From contig CBDUNM010000004.1 in the NCBI GenBank assembly GCA_965368585.1, forward strand, positions 21,440-85,439: DNA of 64,000 nt, given 5' to 3'. How positions within the stretch are numbered: the first letter of the stretch is position 1; each line of letters starts with the position of its first letter. The stretch is from JARRQB01 sp965368585. Its GTDB lineage: Bacteria > Pseudomonadota > Gammaproteobacteria > Chromatiales > Chromatiaceae. The notes below the pieces were generated by a model. It did not search any database and had not been told where the DNA came from. It was given only the letters and a program-made list of their open reading frames with translations. Position numbers and translations under genes: made by a program. This document shows positions 1-8,829 of the stretch, in pieces.

Positions 1-22
1 CCTGCCGGGTCGGCTGCAGTAG

Positions 23-491
23 GATGCATCGCACCGGCGCAAAGTACAAGCCGATAATCGGTACGCGCCGCTGCCGACCGTCAGCGAAGGCTCACTGGTC
101 TTCAAGGAACAATTGGAGAGGTTACCCGAGGTGGTGCTGATACTACTGGTCGGCGGTACCTTATTCATCGATTCCTGGAGTTGGCCGGCGGTGGGATTTG
201 CGCTGTTCCTGTTTTTTAGTCGCACGTCCGGTGCGTGTATTGCTCGGTTTGACGGTGTCGCGCACATCGTGGCGCTTACGCTCCATGGCCGCATGGTTTG
301 GCGTACGCGGCATCGGCTCGCTCTACTATCTCATGTATGCCATCCAGCACAGTCTGCCAGAGGATCCTGCACTCGAACTGAACCACCCGACATTGATCGC
401 GGTTAACCTCTCCATCGTCGCCCAAGGTATCAGCGTCACGCCATTACTGGGCCGTTGCTGGCGAAGCCGGCAGCCAGAGGTGATTTCGTGA
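23..491 (+). pseudogene. Cation/proton antiporter C-terminal fragment, frameshifted
   Basis: Two overlapping reading frames together read like the C-terminal membrane part of a CPA1/NhaP-type sodium or potassium/proton antiporter. The first frame (from about 23) gives LLVGGTLFIDSWSW and FALFLF. The second (to 491) gives SRTSWRLRSMAAWFGVRGIG, then SLYYLMYAIQHSLPED. The WFGVRGIGSLYYL stretch is typical of the family. The switch falls in the run of T at about 214-219, so a single-base slip (biological or sequencing) breaks the frame. There is no N-terminal half: an in-frame stop at 20-22 precedes it and the window begins there. Family assignment is from memory of the motif; I cannot say whether the gene is intact to the left. 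Confidence 0.6.
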
Positions 492-839
492 CGGCCCGCC
501 CCGTTAATGATGATTGCGGAGCGTCGTTAATATCCAAGAGAATAAGGGCTCGAATCGATGTGATCGACTCGCTCGATGCGACCACCCGGGCCGCCGATCC
601 GGCCTGCAGCCCGTGTGATCTGCGCACGCAATGTCTGCGAAGTGACCCGCACAAATCGCCGCGCCAGTTCGGGTTCTTTGATACGGGTGCTGCCCTAAGC
701 GACAGAAGGTTCCGCGACAAGATCGGTATTGCACGTTTCTCCTGTACCCCATGCCGCAGACAATGCCGGAGCAGACCGTGCGCGTCGATGCCCTCTGCGG
801 CTGCATGGGTTCTCTTTACATCTTCCCAACGAACGGTGT
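492..839. other. Unassigned stretch between antiporter and transposase remnants
   Basis: Open frames exist on both strands, but none has a recognisable family, a good ribosome binding site or a clean boundary. One + frame has cysteine pairs (SPCDLRTQC, TPCRRQC) that faintly recall the zinc-like region of some transposases. The stretch is probably decayed DNA continuing the insertion-sequence scar to its right. Confidence 0.35.
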
Positions 840-1760
840 GCGCAAGTAAACAATCGACCAGTGATCAAGGGATAGTTACCGAATCTGCCGGTTTCTCTGA
901 CCCGCTTACGTTCAGCTCAACCCGAACCAACCGTCACGGTAGTGGATCGGGCGGCAGATGATAGTCCCGACACTGGCGCACGCCGGCACGATTCGGTGAA
1001 AGGATGACAGTGCGCTGTTTGACGCCGTCGGCAAGAAAGGCCGTCACCTGGGGATGAAAATCGTATTTGACCCGCGCGCAGAAGTGGCGTTGCTCAATAG
1101 GGTGAAAGGCGAATAGCCAGAACGCCGGAAAACCGCGATCGTAGAGCGCCAGATCATCGGGTTCTAGACTGAGTGAATGGCCGGCGGCCAATTCCCGCTC
1201 GCCAGTACGATAGGGTTTCATGTCGGCTTGTATCACCAGCCTATTCAGCACAGCGTAAAGCCGGAAAAACGCGCCAACGGAACACCGTTGCCGGCAGGAC
1301 GGCCGAAGTGTTGATCGATGTCAGGGGTATCAGGTAGGCATGCTGCAGAGCCGTCCACTGCCAGCACCCGCCGTCCATGCCAGCGCTGTGGGGCAAGGTG
1401 TTCGGCTGCGGTATCCACCAGGGCATCGTTGAGCAACGTTAACGCTTCGGGTTTGAGTTTTTGCCGCGCTCGGCAGAAGGCGGCCAGCAAGACCGTGTGC
1501 GGTGGCACGTTGTCTTCGCAAAATGTCTCGACAAACTGGTCCAGTTCGTCGCGCACGGTGCCTTTGCGCAGGCTAAGCAAGAGTGGCACCAGCGCACTCG
1601 GGGGCAAGGCGCGTTGCTGCGTGAAATCGGTGTCAGACCGACGGGCTTGCTGGAGGAAATCATCGGCTGCAACATTGCCTTTATTGAGGCATGGATGTTT
1701 TCAAGTGACCTTCAGGATGGTGCGCTGATCGGTCGTCGGTGACACGAGGCTGGTGCGCAT
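840..1760 (-). mobile_element. Degraded IS4-family transposase
   Basis: Read on the minus strand, the frame opens at an ATG at 1760 and meets an in-frame TGA at 1701-1703. It then gives a long piece with DELDQFVETF, FCRARQKLKPEAL and VLAVDGSAACLPDTP (first catalytic Asp of a DDE transposase). Near 1250 the frame shifts, and the next piece has LYDRGFPAFWLF (second catalytic Asp region) and VRQCRDYHLPPDPLP. A further stop at about 934 interrupts RLVRVEL, and similarity fades below about 840. The order and motifs are those of IS4-family transposases. Two stops and a frameshift make it inactive. I could not identify terminal inverted repeats or target-site duplications, so the ends of the element are not defined. 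Confidence 0.75.
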
Positions 1761-1815
1761 AGAAAGCTCCTCGATAGTAGCGACAATGGCTTTCGATTCG
1801 CTTGCAGGGACGTAC

Positions 1816-2043
1816 TCAAATATCACCACCGGTCGATCCGGCTGGTAGCCGTCTACTGAACGCCGCGAGTGCTTCCTCCGCGCATGCGAACAACTCGGTT
1901 TCGAATCCGGCCAGGTTCAAAGTCCGCTCGTTGGCGTAACGTAGATCCACTGCGTCGTCGATAAAGAAGACCCACGCCCGACGGCGGACAAAACCGAACT
2001 CGCCGAGAGTACGATTACCGCTTACCACCGAAATGCAACCCAT
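1816..2043 (-). pseudogene. Response-regulator receiver domain stub
   Basis: The 75-residue frame contains VFFIDDAVDLRYANERTLNL followed by AGFETELFACAEEALAAF. This matches the start of a DctD/NtrC-type receiver domain: acidic pair after beta-1, then the helix with LAGYEVEAF-like sequence. It ends at a stop before the phospho-acceptor Asp strand, where a normal protein would run for 350 or more further residues (AAA+ and DNA-binding domains). No continuation is visible downstream, where the decayed transposase begins, so this looks like a gene cut by the insertion or later deletion. The N-terminal 25 residues are unlike the family and may be out-of-frame sequence. Confidence 0.5.
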
Positions 2044-2121
2044 TGCGCGGCGACGCTATGGCGCGCCGGACCCACGGTCACAAACGCGAACGACAACGAA
2101 CCCATTTGAATAAAACGCAAA

Positions 2122-3006
2122 TCACCCGCAACAACCCCGGCGCACGACGGGGGTGGGTTTAACCGCTTCGATAGTCGCAGACAGAACGTAGTCTTCCACA
2201 CCGCGCCCTGGCACCCAGTCCCGAATAAATTCTCGCGATTCCTGCTTCGGTTGAATGCTTATCTGCGTAAAGCCCGCTTCGGCCATGAAGCCTTCGAGCG
2301 CGTCGATCGGAGAGGCATTACCCACGCAATTGGCAATCAGGGCCGCATCATCGCGCATGGCTTTTGGCAGCGCCACGGTCGCCACCACGTCTGAGATCGC
2401 CAGTCTGCCGCCTGGTTTCAGAACCCGGTAGGCATCTCGAAAGACCTGCGCTTTGTCCGGTGACAGGTTGATTACGCAATTAGAGATAATGACGTCCGCA
2501 GTACCGTCCGCGATCGGCAGATGCTCGATCTCGCCCAAGCGAAACTCCACGTTATCGTACTTCCCGTTGACCGCGTTGTTGCGCGCCTTGCCCAACATAT
2601 CGGGGGTCATATCCACGCCGATGACGTATCCGGTGCGCCCGACTTCGCGCGCGGCCAAGAAACAGTCAAATCCTCCACCACAACCAAGGTCGACAACGAC
2701 CTCGCCGGGTTTCAGGTCGGCGATCGCCTTCGGGTTGCCGCAACCCAACCCCATATCGGCACCCGCCGGCACCTGATCGAGATCTTCCTGCGTATAGCCG
2801 AGGCGGTTCGATATCAGCGCATTGATCGCCATATCGTCGGCAACGCCGCAGCAACTCGAAGCAGTCCCGCAGCCGAGACCGGCGTTATTCGCCTGGGCGA
2901 CTTGCGCATAGGCTTGGCGAATGTGCGCGCGCTGATCGTGCGAAGCGATGCTTGCCGGCGCGACATCCGCACCCGGGTCATCACAGCAGCTTTTTTCTTC
3001 GGTCAT
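2122..3006 (-). CDS. arsM: Arsenite S-adenosylmethionine methyltransferase
   Basis: Predicted to methylate As(III) with S-adenosylmethionine, a cytoplasmic arsenic detoxification step giving methylated and volatile arsenicals. Counted from a TTG two codons upstream, motif I is VVDLGCGGGFD (about 107-116), followed by GVDMTPDM and the family segment ISNCVINLSPDK. The conserved As-binding cysteines are probably C179 (SNCVINL) and C229 (ANCVGNAS), with cysteine-rich GCGTASSCCG upstream and a GCCG C-terminus. Length (about 294 aa) is normal. I chose the ATG at 3006 because GGAG lies about 9 bases before it. No arsR, arsB or arsC is adjacent, so it stands alone here. Confidence 0.93.
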   Translation of the reverse strand: MTEEKSCCDDPGADVAPASIASHDQRAHIRQAYAQVAQANNAGLGCGTASSCCGVADDMAINALISNRLGYTQEDLDQVPAGADMGLGCGNPKAIADLKPGEVVVDLGCGGGFDCFLAAREVGRTGYVIGVDMTPDMLGKARNNAVNGKYDNVEFRLGEIEHLPIADGTADVIISNCVINLSPDKAQVFRDAYRVLKPGGRLAISDVVATVALPKAMRDDAALIANCVGNASPIDALEGFMAEAGFTQISIQPKQESREFIRDWVPGRGVEDYVLSATIEAVKPTPVVRRGCCG

Positions 3007-3333
3007 ATCCAATGCTCCGGAACCAAACTTGGCGGCGAGCCTCGCAAATGATGGGGCGACTCGATGTGAATTATAAGTCCGAATAAGGCAACGGCGAAAG
3101 CCGATCTTGTCGAACGCCGCCGGGGGGCAAAAGGCATAGAGCCAAATTCGCGATACTCATGCGGATGGCGGGAATCGGCGATCTCGCCGCAAGGAGCGAA
3201 ATTCCCGACATAACCTGAAAACGCTTCATTTCATTCAGGTTCCGCACGCGAAGTCGATAGTTTCCACGTCTACTCACTAAAACATCCGTTGATCAGAATA
3301 ACAGTCTGAGTTAAAGGCACGAGGAACCTTAAG
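3007..3333. other. Divergent intergenic region between arsM and pilU
   Basis: About 330 bases lie between two divergently transcribed genes and must hold both promoters. A 68-codon minus-strand frame inside it lacks a ribosome binding site and resembles nothing. I see no clear operator or hairpin. Confidence 0.4.
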
Positions 3334-4500
3334 ATGGTCGAAGTCGACATACCGCGCATACTGCAAGTCATGGTGAAGAACAACGCCGCTGACGTCTTTA
3401 TCTATACCGGTGCGCGTATCTCCATGAAAACGCCGAACGGTTTCGCGCAAATGGGCGAAAAGCTTAAACCCGGCCAAACAGAAAAGGCCGTGCGCGAAAT
3501 CCTTACCGACGACAAGATGAAGCAGTTCGACGCCAACGGCGAAGTTGATTTTTCACTGTCTTTGAAAGGTATAGGCCGTTTCCGCGGCAACGCGTTTCGC
3601 CAACGCGGTGATGTGTCCGTAGTTTTGCGGCACGTCAACACCGAAATCCCGACCATCGAGCAGCTTGGCGTACCTCCCGTACTCCATCAGCTGGTCATGG
3701 AGCGCAACGGACTCATTCTCGTGGTGGGTGCAACCGGCTCGGGGAAATCGACGACGCTCGCTGCCATGATCGACCATCGCAATGCACACGCCGGCGGACA
3801 CATCCTCACCCTGGAAGACCCGATCGAGTTCGTGCACGATCACAAACAATCCGTTGTTGCTCAACGCGAGGTCGGTACGGACACGCACTCTTTCAGCTCC
3901 GGCATGAAAGCGGCGCTGCGCGAGTCACCCGATGTCATCCTGATGGGCGAAGTGCGCGACCTGGAGACAATGGAGTTCGCATTGAAGTTCGCCAACACCG
4001 GACACCTGGCATTGTCGACCTTGCACGCCAACAATTCCATCTCCACCATGGAACGCATTATCGGGTTTTACGATGAAAGCGCGAAAGAATCGCAAGCCAA
4101 GCGTATAGCGCAAAACCTGAGAGCGATCGTCTGCCAACGCTTGGCGCCGGCCAAAAACGGCGGCAAAGTAGCCGTAGTGGAAGTATTGGTAAACACCGGT
4201 TACATATCTGACATGATCGCGAAGATGGAGCTTGACGGACTCAAGGACGCCATTGAACGGGGCCGCAATTACGGCATGCAGTCATTCGACCAGCACTTGG
4301 TGCATCTCTATCACGAAGGAAAAATCACCGAGGAAGTCGCCTGCGAGTACGCCGACTCGGCCAGTAACGTGAAGATACAGATCCGCACTTCGAACGCCGG
4401 CAAGAAGATCGAATCCCTGACGGCTAACAGCACACTGTCCCTGGAACCCAAGGACGACGGCGAGGAAAACGACTTGCTGAGCGACTTCGGCATCTCCTGA
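3334..4500 (+). CDS. pilU: Type IV pilus retraction ATPase PilU
   Basis: Hexameric GspE/PilT-family ATPase that helps depolymerise type IV pili for twitching motility; cytoplasmic, docking on PilC. The 388-residue product has an N-terminal PAS-like module, then Walker A GATGSGKST (132-140), acidic box LTLEDPIEFVH, Walker B ILMGEVRD and a His box (STLHANN). Two points favour PilU over PilT: the length and the acidic C-terminal tail (PKDDGEENDLLSDFGIS). PilT itself is not next to it. The start follows CACGAGGAACCTTAAG, a plausible ribosome binding site. Part of its 3' region recurs at about 7072-7130 as a decayed fragment, which with the corC copy just downstream marks an old tandem duplication. 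Confidence 0.93.
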   Translation: MVEVDIPRILQVMVKNNAADVFIYTGARISMKTPNGFAQMGEKLKPGQTEKAVREILTDDKMKQFDANGEVDFSLSLKGIGRFRGNAFRQRGDVSVVLRHVNTEIPTIEQLGVPPVLHQLVMERNGLILVVGATGSGKSTTLAAMIDHRNAHAGGHILTLEDPIEFVHDHKQSVVAQREVGTDTHSFSSGMKAALRESPDVILMGEVRDLETMEFALKFANTGHLALSTLHANNSISTMERIIGFYDESAKESQAKRIAQNLRAIVCQRLAPAKNGGKVAVVEVLVNTGYISDMIAKMELDGLKDAIERGRNYGMQSFDQHLVHLYHEGKITEEVACEYADSASNVKIQIRTSNAGKKIESLTANSTLSLEPKDDGEENDLLSDFGIS

Positions 4501-4536
4501 ACGCCAGCTCGGAGCGCCGGACACGGTCCAGAATCG

Positions 4537-4840
4537 ACATCTTCACGGGAGCGCCTCTGGCACATTCACAGCCGACCAGGGTCTTCTCAACTTATCCGTC
4601 CCGCGTTTGCCAACCGCTCCACGTTCAGCAGACGAATTTTACGGCTATCGGATCGAACAACGGTAAAGCGAAACCCGCCCGGCACCGTCTTCTCACCGCG
4701 TTTCGGCAAATAGCCTATGGCGTGGGTAACCAGGCCGCCGATGGTATCGAAGCCATCGTCTTTAAAGCGAGTGCCGAAATATTCGTTGAACTCGTCGATG
4801 GACGTATGCGCTTTGGCCGTGGAACGGCTTTGGCCACGCT
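4537..4840 (-). repeat. Partial duplicate of the corC 3' end, copy 1
   Basis: These 304 bases align without gaps to 7151-7454, which contains the 3' end of corC (minus strand) and its downstream flank. By eye there are about 19 mismatches. The copy has lost its frame: for example TTTTGCCGA-type codons are replaced and a TAG appears where the real gene has TGG. It is an untranslated relic lying immediately after pilU. Its left edge is 36 bases beyond the pilU stop and its right edge meets the stop codon of the next gene. Confidence 0.9.
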
Positions 4841-5531
4841 AGTGCACCAGCGCTTTGCCCGACAAGACCATATGCAGAAACTCGTCACCATGTTCCGCTT
4901 TCAGGTAATGGCGATAGGCTCTTACGGCGAATCGCATGGGGTCGCACAGATAGATAGTCGCGTTTATCTTCGACTCTCGATCGAACGCCGTGCCGGGGTT
5001 AGCGTTCAAGACGCGTTCGCGCAGACCCTGTTCCATGGCCGCGAACATTGCCACGTAGGCGAGATACTCTTTCGCGTGAATCGTCGGTTTGGGCATCGGC
5101 ATGTTGCAAGCCGCGACTGCGTGCGCCACTTCGTGTGTCACCAGGCTGCGGTACATGGACCGGTCGACCGGCACGTTGAACCATGTCTTGTTTCTTGCGA
5201 ACTCGGAGAAGGCTAAAACCAGGATTCTTTGCTCATTTTCAAGGTAACAACCCACCGCAGTCTCGCTTACCGCTTCCGGGAGACTGGCGACGATCTCGAC
5301 GACCAGCGGGTAGGTGGGCTGTAACGCGAGCCGGCCAAAGAACGCTATTGCATCTTCGGCACCGCGGCATATTTCGGCATAATCGGCGGACGATTCCGCC
5401 TTCACGCTAACGGCCGCGTTGGCACAGTCGCGATTGCTGGGCCGATCACTGGGGTCCGCGGCAGAGATGACGGTGAAGAACGGCGGGAAAGTCAACCAAA
5501 CCCAGGCGATGACGGTTCGAAAATGCCACAT
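4839..5531 (-). CDS. Secreted HExxH protein, putative metallopeptidase-like
   Basis: A 230-residue protein with an N-terminal hydrophobic signal (about 5-24, VIAWVWLTFPPFFTVISAA), hence probably periplasmic or secreted. It carries THEVAHAVAA, an HExxH zinc motif at about 133-137, with a possible third ligand in AKEYLAYVA about 20 residues later. Cysteines at about 36, 55, 95 and 142 could pair in disulfides. It resembles small conserved proteins of unknown function with gluzincin-like motifs; no substrate can be assigned. AAGGACAG precedes the ATG. The stop codon falls exactly at the edge of the duplicated corC fragment, so the natural C-terminus may have been altered by the rearrangement. 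Confidence 0.75.
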   Translation of the reverse strand: MWHFRTVIAWVWLTFPPFFTVISAADPSDRPSNRDCANAAVSVKAESSADYAEICRGAEDAIAFFGRLALQPTYPLVVEIVASLPEAVSETAVGCYLENEQRILVLAFSEFARNKTWFNVPVDRSMYRSLVTHEVAHAVAACNMPMPKPTIHAKEYLAYVAMFAAMEQGLRERVLNANPGTAFDRESKINATIYLCDPMRFAVRAYRHYLKAEHGDEFLHMVLSGKALVH

Positions 5532-5807
5532 AGGGATCTGTCCTTACGAGAACTCAGCAGTTGCCTGCCCAGTCACCCACTACACATGTGTCCTCCGACT
5601 TTTAGCGCGTAGGCGCCCGACAAGCCAGAAACTCTAATATTTCACCGGCACAGGAACCGAGTAGAGGACATACGACCAGCCCGAAGACGCCACCTCGTCG
5701 TATCGTAGTGCGATCGACCCAGACACCGATGGGTTACGGCATGAGTATTACCCGGCAACGGATGCCGGCTTGGACGCGCATCCGTTGCGGCGAAGGGTGG
5801 GTGGCGG

Positions 5808-6233
5808 TTATTTCTCCTGCAGCGAGTATACGTGGTTGATCAGCGCCAGGATCCGACCGCGTATAAATCCTTCCGCGTTGTACTCACGAATGTAATCGGC
5901 GTAATACTCCGCTGCTTTGGCGTTGTACTCGTTGCCCCAAATCGGCATGTCGCGACGACCGTGGGCCTTGAGCTCTACCCGTCCGTCTATCACTTGGTAG
6001 ACGCGGTCGTATGGAAATACTCCGTTGTTGGCCTTCTGCAGCGTAGTGATATCGGGAATACGGGTGTCAACAATGCCCGCATATGGGCCGTCCCCTTTGC
6101 CGGTCATACCGTGGCATACGGCACAATTGTTGTCGTACTCTCTTTTTCCGATGTCGTCCGCCGCAGGTGCACCGGTGTATGCGACGATCAGGGTGGCAGT
6201 CATGACAGCTATCCGAATCTTATTTGCTTTCAT
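5808..6233 (-). CDS. Periplasmic class I c-type cytochrome
   Basis: A 141-residue monohaem cytochrome c with a signal peptide ending near APAADD (about 25). The haem motif is CAVCH at 37-41, and the likely axial Met is M96 in DMPIWGNEY. The segment GKGDGPYAG is typical of small cytochromes that shuttle electrons to oxidases or from dehydrogenases. The C-terminal part (IRGRILALINHVYSLQEK) is typical of a subgroup of stand-alone cytochromes. A strong GGAGGAA lies 8 bases before the ATG. Its redox partners are not in this window; it is transcribed in the same direction as the HExxH gene but 276 bases away. Confidence 0.9.
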   Translation of the reverse strand: MKANKIRIAVMTATLIVAYTGAPAADDIGKREYDNNCAVCHGMTGKGDGPYAGIVDTRIPDITTLQKANNGVFPYDRVYQVIDGRVELKAHGRRDMPIWGNEYNAKAAEYYADYIREYNAEGFIRGRILALINHVYSLQEK

Positions 6234-7071
6234 ATCGATGTTCCTCCGGCAGGTTTGAAAAATTCACGCTACTTCCAAACACTTGAATGATTATTTTTTG
6301 CGACTGTGACGCAGCCTGTCCTGCAACGGCACCAAACCATGTCTATATACCAACATACGCCCAGCCATCCGGCTTTTACAAACAGTAATATCGGCTTCTT
6401 TTGCGCCCGGTCACAAACATAGCCCATCCACTGAACGCAATTTCACGGATAGCGACTTAGCAGCGAATTGTCGGGGTGATTCAGAGGGGCGGGCCGTCGT
6501 CGCGCAGCGTAATGACCTCTACCAACACCTGAAGATCGCTCACGCCAGGCGCTATCTGATCTCCGCCGCTTGTGTCATCGGTTGTTGCTGATCGCCAACA
6601 CGCTGGCGATCAGCCGCTGCAATACCGCGTCCTGGTCGGGTCGGGTTGCACTGATCCGACCATTGGGCGTCTGCCTGGCGACCCGCATGTCGCGTGCGCG
6701 GCGCGCAGCGGCCGTACAGCCGAATTGGTCCAAGACCATGAAACCCACCAGCAGTTGAGCCACCACCGCCAAACTTACCCTAACCTGCATGTTGCACCAG
6801 CCGATCGGGGACGCGCGCCAGTGGGACAGGGGCACGTGCAGATGCCGCTTTCGCCGTCTTTATACGGGCCGAGCGTCACGTGGACCAACCGCGGCACACT
6901 CGTCATCACGAAATGCGTTAGTAAAGCCTCATATCGGGTAAAGGTTTAAGTGACCGTTTGCTGCAGGGAAGCAGCAGCCGAGCCTACGGGGATGTATTAA
7001 CGGCGTGTCACTGAAAGCTTTACCCGGCAGGAGGCACTGGAAACGTGAGGCTTCATGAGTGATTCTCTTAA
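6234..7071. other. Gene-poor stretch upstream of the cytochrome gene
   Basis: More than 800 bases have no convincing gene. A minus-strand frame at 6575-6835 could encode a short hydrophobic N-terminus (SLAVVAQLLVGFMVLDQFGC) and is the only candidate, with no family resemblance. A 28-base element at 6922-6949 recurs near 52.2 kb. The stretch ends in the decayed pilU copy. Confidence 0.4.
6922..6949 (+). repeat. Short dispersed repeat shared with 52221-52248
   Basis: Twenty-eight bases starting TAAAGCCTCATATCGGGT match 52221-52248 with three mismatches. At 52 kb the same sequence is one arm of a perfect hairpin, whereas here the second arm is missing. It may be a decayed terminator or a fragment of a small repeat family. 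Confidence 0.55.
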
Positions 7072-7130
7072 TACCTGTCTGCCATGATCGCGAAGCTGGA
7101 GCTGGACAGACTCAAAGGCGTAGATCAAGG
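7072..7130 (+). pseudogene. Decayed internal fragment of pilU
   Basis: In one frame it reads YLSAMIAKLELDRLKGVDQG, against YISDMIAKMELDGLKDAIERG in pilU (codons near 4201-4260). The core 33 bases (7083-7115) differ from pilU at three positions. The rest of pilU is absent: sequence jumps from this piece to the corC 3' flank about 20 bases later. It is the left end of the second copy of the pilU-corC junction. Confidence 0.75.
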
Positions 7131-7150
7131 ACCCAATGCAGTTCAGAGCA

Positions 7151-7454
7151 ACGTCTTCACGGGAGCACCTCTGGCACATTCACAGCCGACCAGGGGCTTC
7201 TCAACTTATCCGCCCCGCGTTTGCCAACCGCTCCACGTTCAGCAGACGAATCTTACGGCTATCGGATCGAACCACGGTAAAGCGAAACCCGCCCAGCACC
7301 GTTTTCTCACCGCGTTTCGGCAAATGGCCTATGGCGTGGGTAACCAGGCCGCCGATGGTATCGAAGTCATCGTCGTTGAAGTGGGTGCCGAAATATTCGT
7401 TGAACTCGTCGATGGACGTATGCGCTTTCGCCGTGAAATGGCTTTGGTCTCGCT
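7151..7454 (-). repeat. corC 3' end, copy 2 (functional copy)
   Basis: This is the intact partner of the 304-base duplicate at 4537-4840. From 7201 it is the coding 3' end of corC, and 7151-7200 is its downstream flank. The two copies have equal length and differ only by substitutions, so divergence came from point mutation after a duplication. Confidence 0.9.
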
Positions 7455-8061
7455 GCAGTATGAATGCGTCTTCATCAAAGTCGTGCTCATCTTCGATCTC
7501 GCCGACAATTTGCTCCAGCACATCCTCGATGGTGACCAACCCGGCTGCCGCGCCGTATTCGTCTACCACTATCGCCATGTGATTTCGGCTGACGCGAAAC
7601 TCCTTCAACAACACATTCAAGCGCTTGCTTTCGGGAACGAATACTGCGGAACGCAAAACGTCGCGTATGTTGAATCGGGGAGCATTCTTTCCGCAGTATT
7701 GCAGCAGATCCTTGGCCAGCATGATCCCGATTACTTCGGCGCGATCCTCACCAATGACCGGGAAACGCGAGTGCGCCGACGCGATGACCACCGGCAGTAT
7801 CGCATCCAGCGGGGCGTCGCGCTCCACGACGACGGCCTGCGCGCGCGGAATCATGATGTCGCGCACCTGCAAGTCGGACACCTGCAACACACCTTCCAGC
7901 ATGTTCAGTGCTTCGGAATCGAACAAGGCCCGCTCCTTGGCATCCTGTAACAAAGTTACCAGTTCGTCTTTGGTGCGCGGCTCACCGCTCGCTCCGGGCA
8001 TCAGGCGTTGCCACCACCCTCGGGCGCGGTTGCCACTACCAGTTCGATCTTCGCTGTTCAT
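7201..8061 (-). CDS. corC: CorC/HlyC-family CBS-domain protein (magnesium/cobalt efflux)
   Basis: A 286-residue cytoplasmic protein linked to Mg2+/Co2+ efflux. It has tandem CBS domains (about 65-190, starting VRDIMIPRAQAVVVERDAP) and then the CorC_HlyC domain (about 205-282, ending GFRFTVVRSDSRKIRLLNVE). DEYGAAAGLVTIEDVLEQIVGE is the diagnostic segment joining them. It lacks the DUF21 membrane domain, as CorC of the ybeX type does. AGGAAA precedes the ATG, and ybeY ends 5 bases upstream, so the two are co-transcribed at the end of the miaB-phoH-ybeY-corC block. The usual next gene, lnt, is missing; instead its 3' end abuts the duplication scar. Confidence 0.93.
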   Translation of the reverse strand: MNSEDRTGSGNRARGWWQRLMPGASGEPRTKDELVTLLQDAKERALFDSEALNMLEGVLQVSDLQVRDIMIPRAQAVVVERDAPLDAILPVVIASAHSRFPVIGEDRAEVIGIMLAKDLLQYCGKNAPRFNIRDVLRSAVFVPESKRLNVLLKEFRVSRNHMAIVVDEYGAAAGLVTIEDVLEQIVGEIEDEHDFDEDAFILQRDQSHFTAKAHTSIDEFNEYFGTHFNDDDFDTIGGLVTHAIGHLPKRGEKTVLGGFRFTVVRSDSRKIRLLNVERLANAGRIS

Positions 8062-8066
8062 GTTTC

Positions 8067-8528
8067 CTATTCAGTAGTGTAGGGGTCGGGAAATCCCAAC
8101 TCTGTCAATATCTCGCACTCGCGGGTTTCCATGAGCGCGGCATCGGGCTCGGTTTGGTGATCATAACCGAGCAGATGCAGTACACCGTGCACGACCATGT
8201 GCGCCCAGTGAGCTTCAGGACACTTGCCCTGTCTCGCCGCCTCGTCGATCACCACCGGTGCGCAGATGACCAGATCACCCAGCAGATTGAGCGGCACTTC
8301 GGGCGGCGCTTCGAAGGGGAAAGACAATACGTTGGTGGGCCTATCCGCGCCGCGATATCGTCGATTCAAGGTCCGGCTTTCAGCGGCACCGACAACCCGG
8401 ATGACCAGCTCGCCAGCGGCATCCGGCTCGTCGAACACGGCTGCCGCCCACGCGCTGAAGGACTCGGCATTCGGTACGCCGGGCGAATCAGTCGCTAGCT
8501 GCAAATCGACGTTCAAGGGCGCAACCAC
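8067..8528 (-). CDS. ybeY: Endoribonuclease YbeY
   Basis: A zinc-dependent single-strand RNase needed for 16S rRNA 3' maturation and 70S quality control. The 153-residue product has the signature HGVLHLLGYDHQ (His-x3-His-x5-His zinc triad), and upstream RTLNRRYRGADRPTNVLSFP, the conserved strand region. Length is normal. It lies between phoH and corC, as in most Gammaproteobacteria. Unusually, about 300 bases separate it from phoH, where these genes normally abut or overlap. The GTG used at 8528 is the longest sensible start. Confidence 0.95.
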   Translation of the reverse strand: MVAPLNVDLQLATDSPGVPNAESFSAWAAAVFDEPDAAGELVIRVVGAAESRTLNRRYRGADRPTNVLSFPFEAPPEVPLNLLGDLVICAPVVIDEAARQGKCPEAHWAHMVVHGVLHLLGYDHQTEPDAALMETRECEILTELGFPDPYTTE

Positions 8529-8829
8529 GGCGGAGGCGAAGTATAGAGCCTAACTGCACGCACGTACCGGCGTAGGCGAACGGCGGGATACTTCGTCTGG
8601 CTGGTAATCTCCGATCATTTTCATTGCACGTTCGCTGTCAGTCCCGCAACCGCCAAGCGCATGGTTGTGACACGCTACGTAGTCCGTCCTGGACTGTCAA
8701 CCCGGCGGCGGCGAGCGTTTACTCAATCCGTAGCGCAACGCAAGATATGCCGTCAGTGCCAGGCCGCAACGCGACCTGACCTGCCGCATGACAGAGGCTC
8801 CTAGCACTACCTTATCTACCGCAGGGGTA
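8529..8829. other. Unusual gap between phoH and ybeY
   Basis: About 300 bases without a gene inside a block that is normally tightly packed. No frame resembles a known family, and I see no clear hairpin or insertion remnant. Confidence 0.35.

Noticed and set aside
455..961. A 168-codon + strand frame with cysteine pairs, considered as a zinc-ribbon or transposase gene
   Set aside because: No family pattern beyond spaced cysteines; it overlaps the decayed transposase on the other strand and lacks a ribosome binding site.
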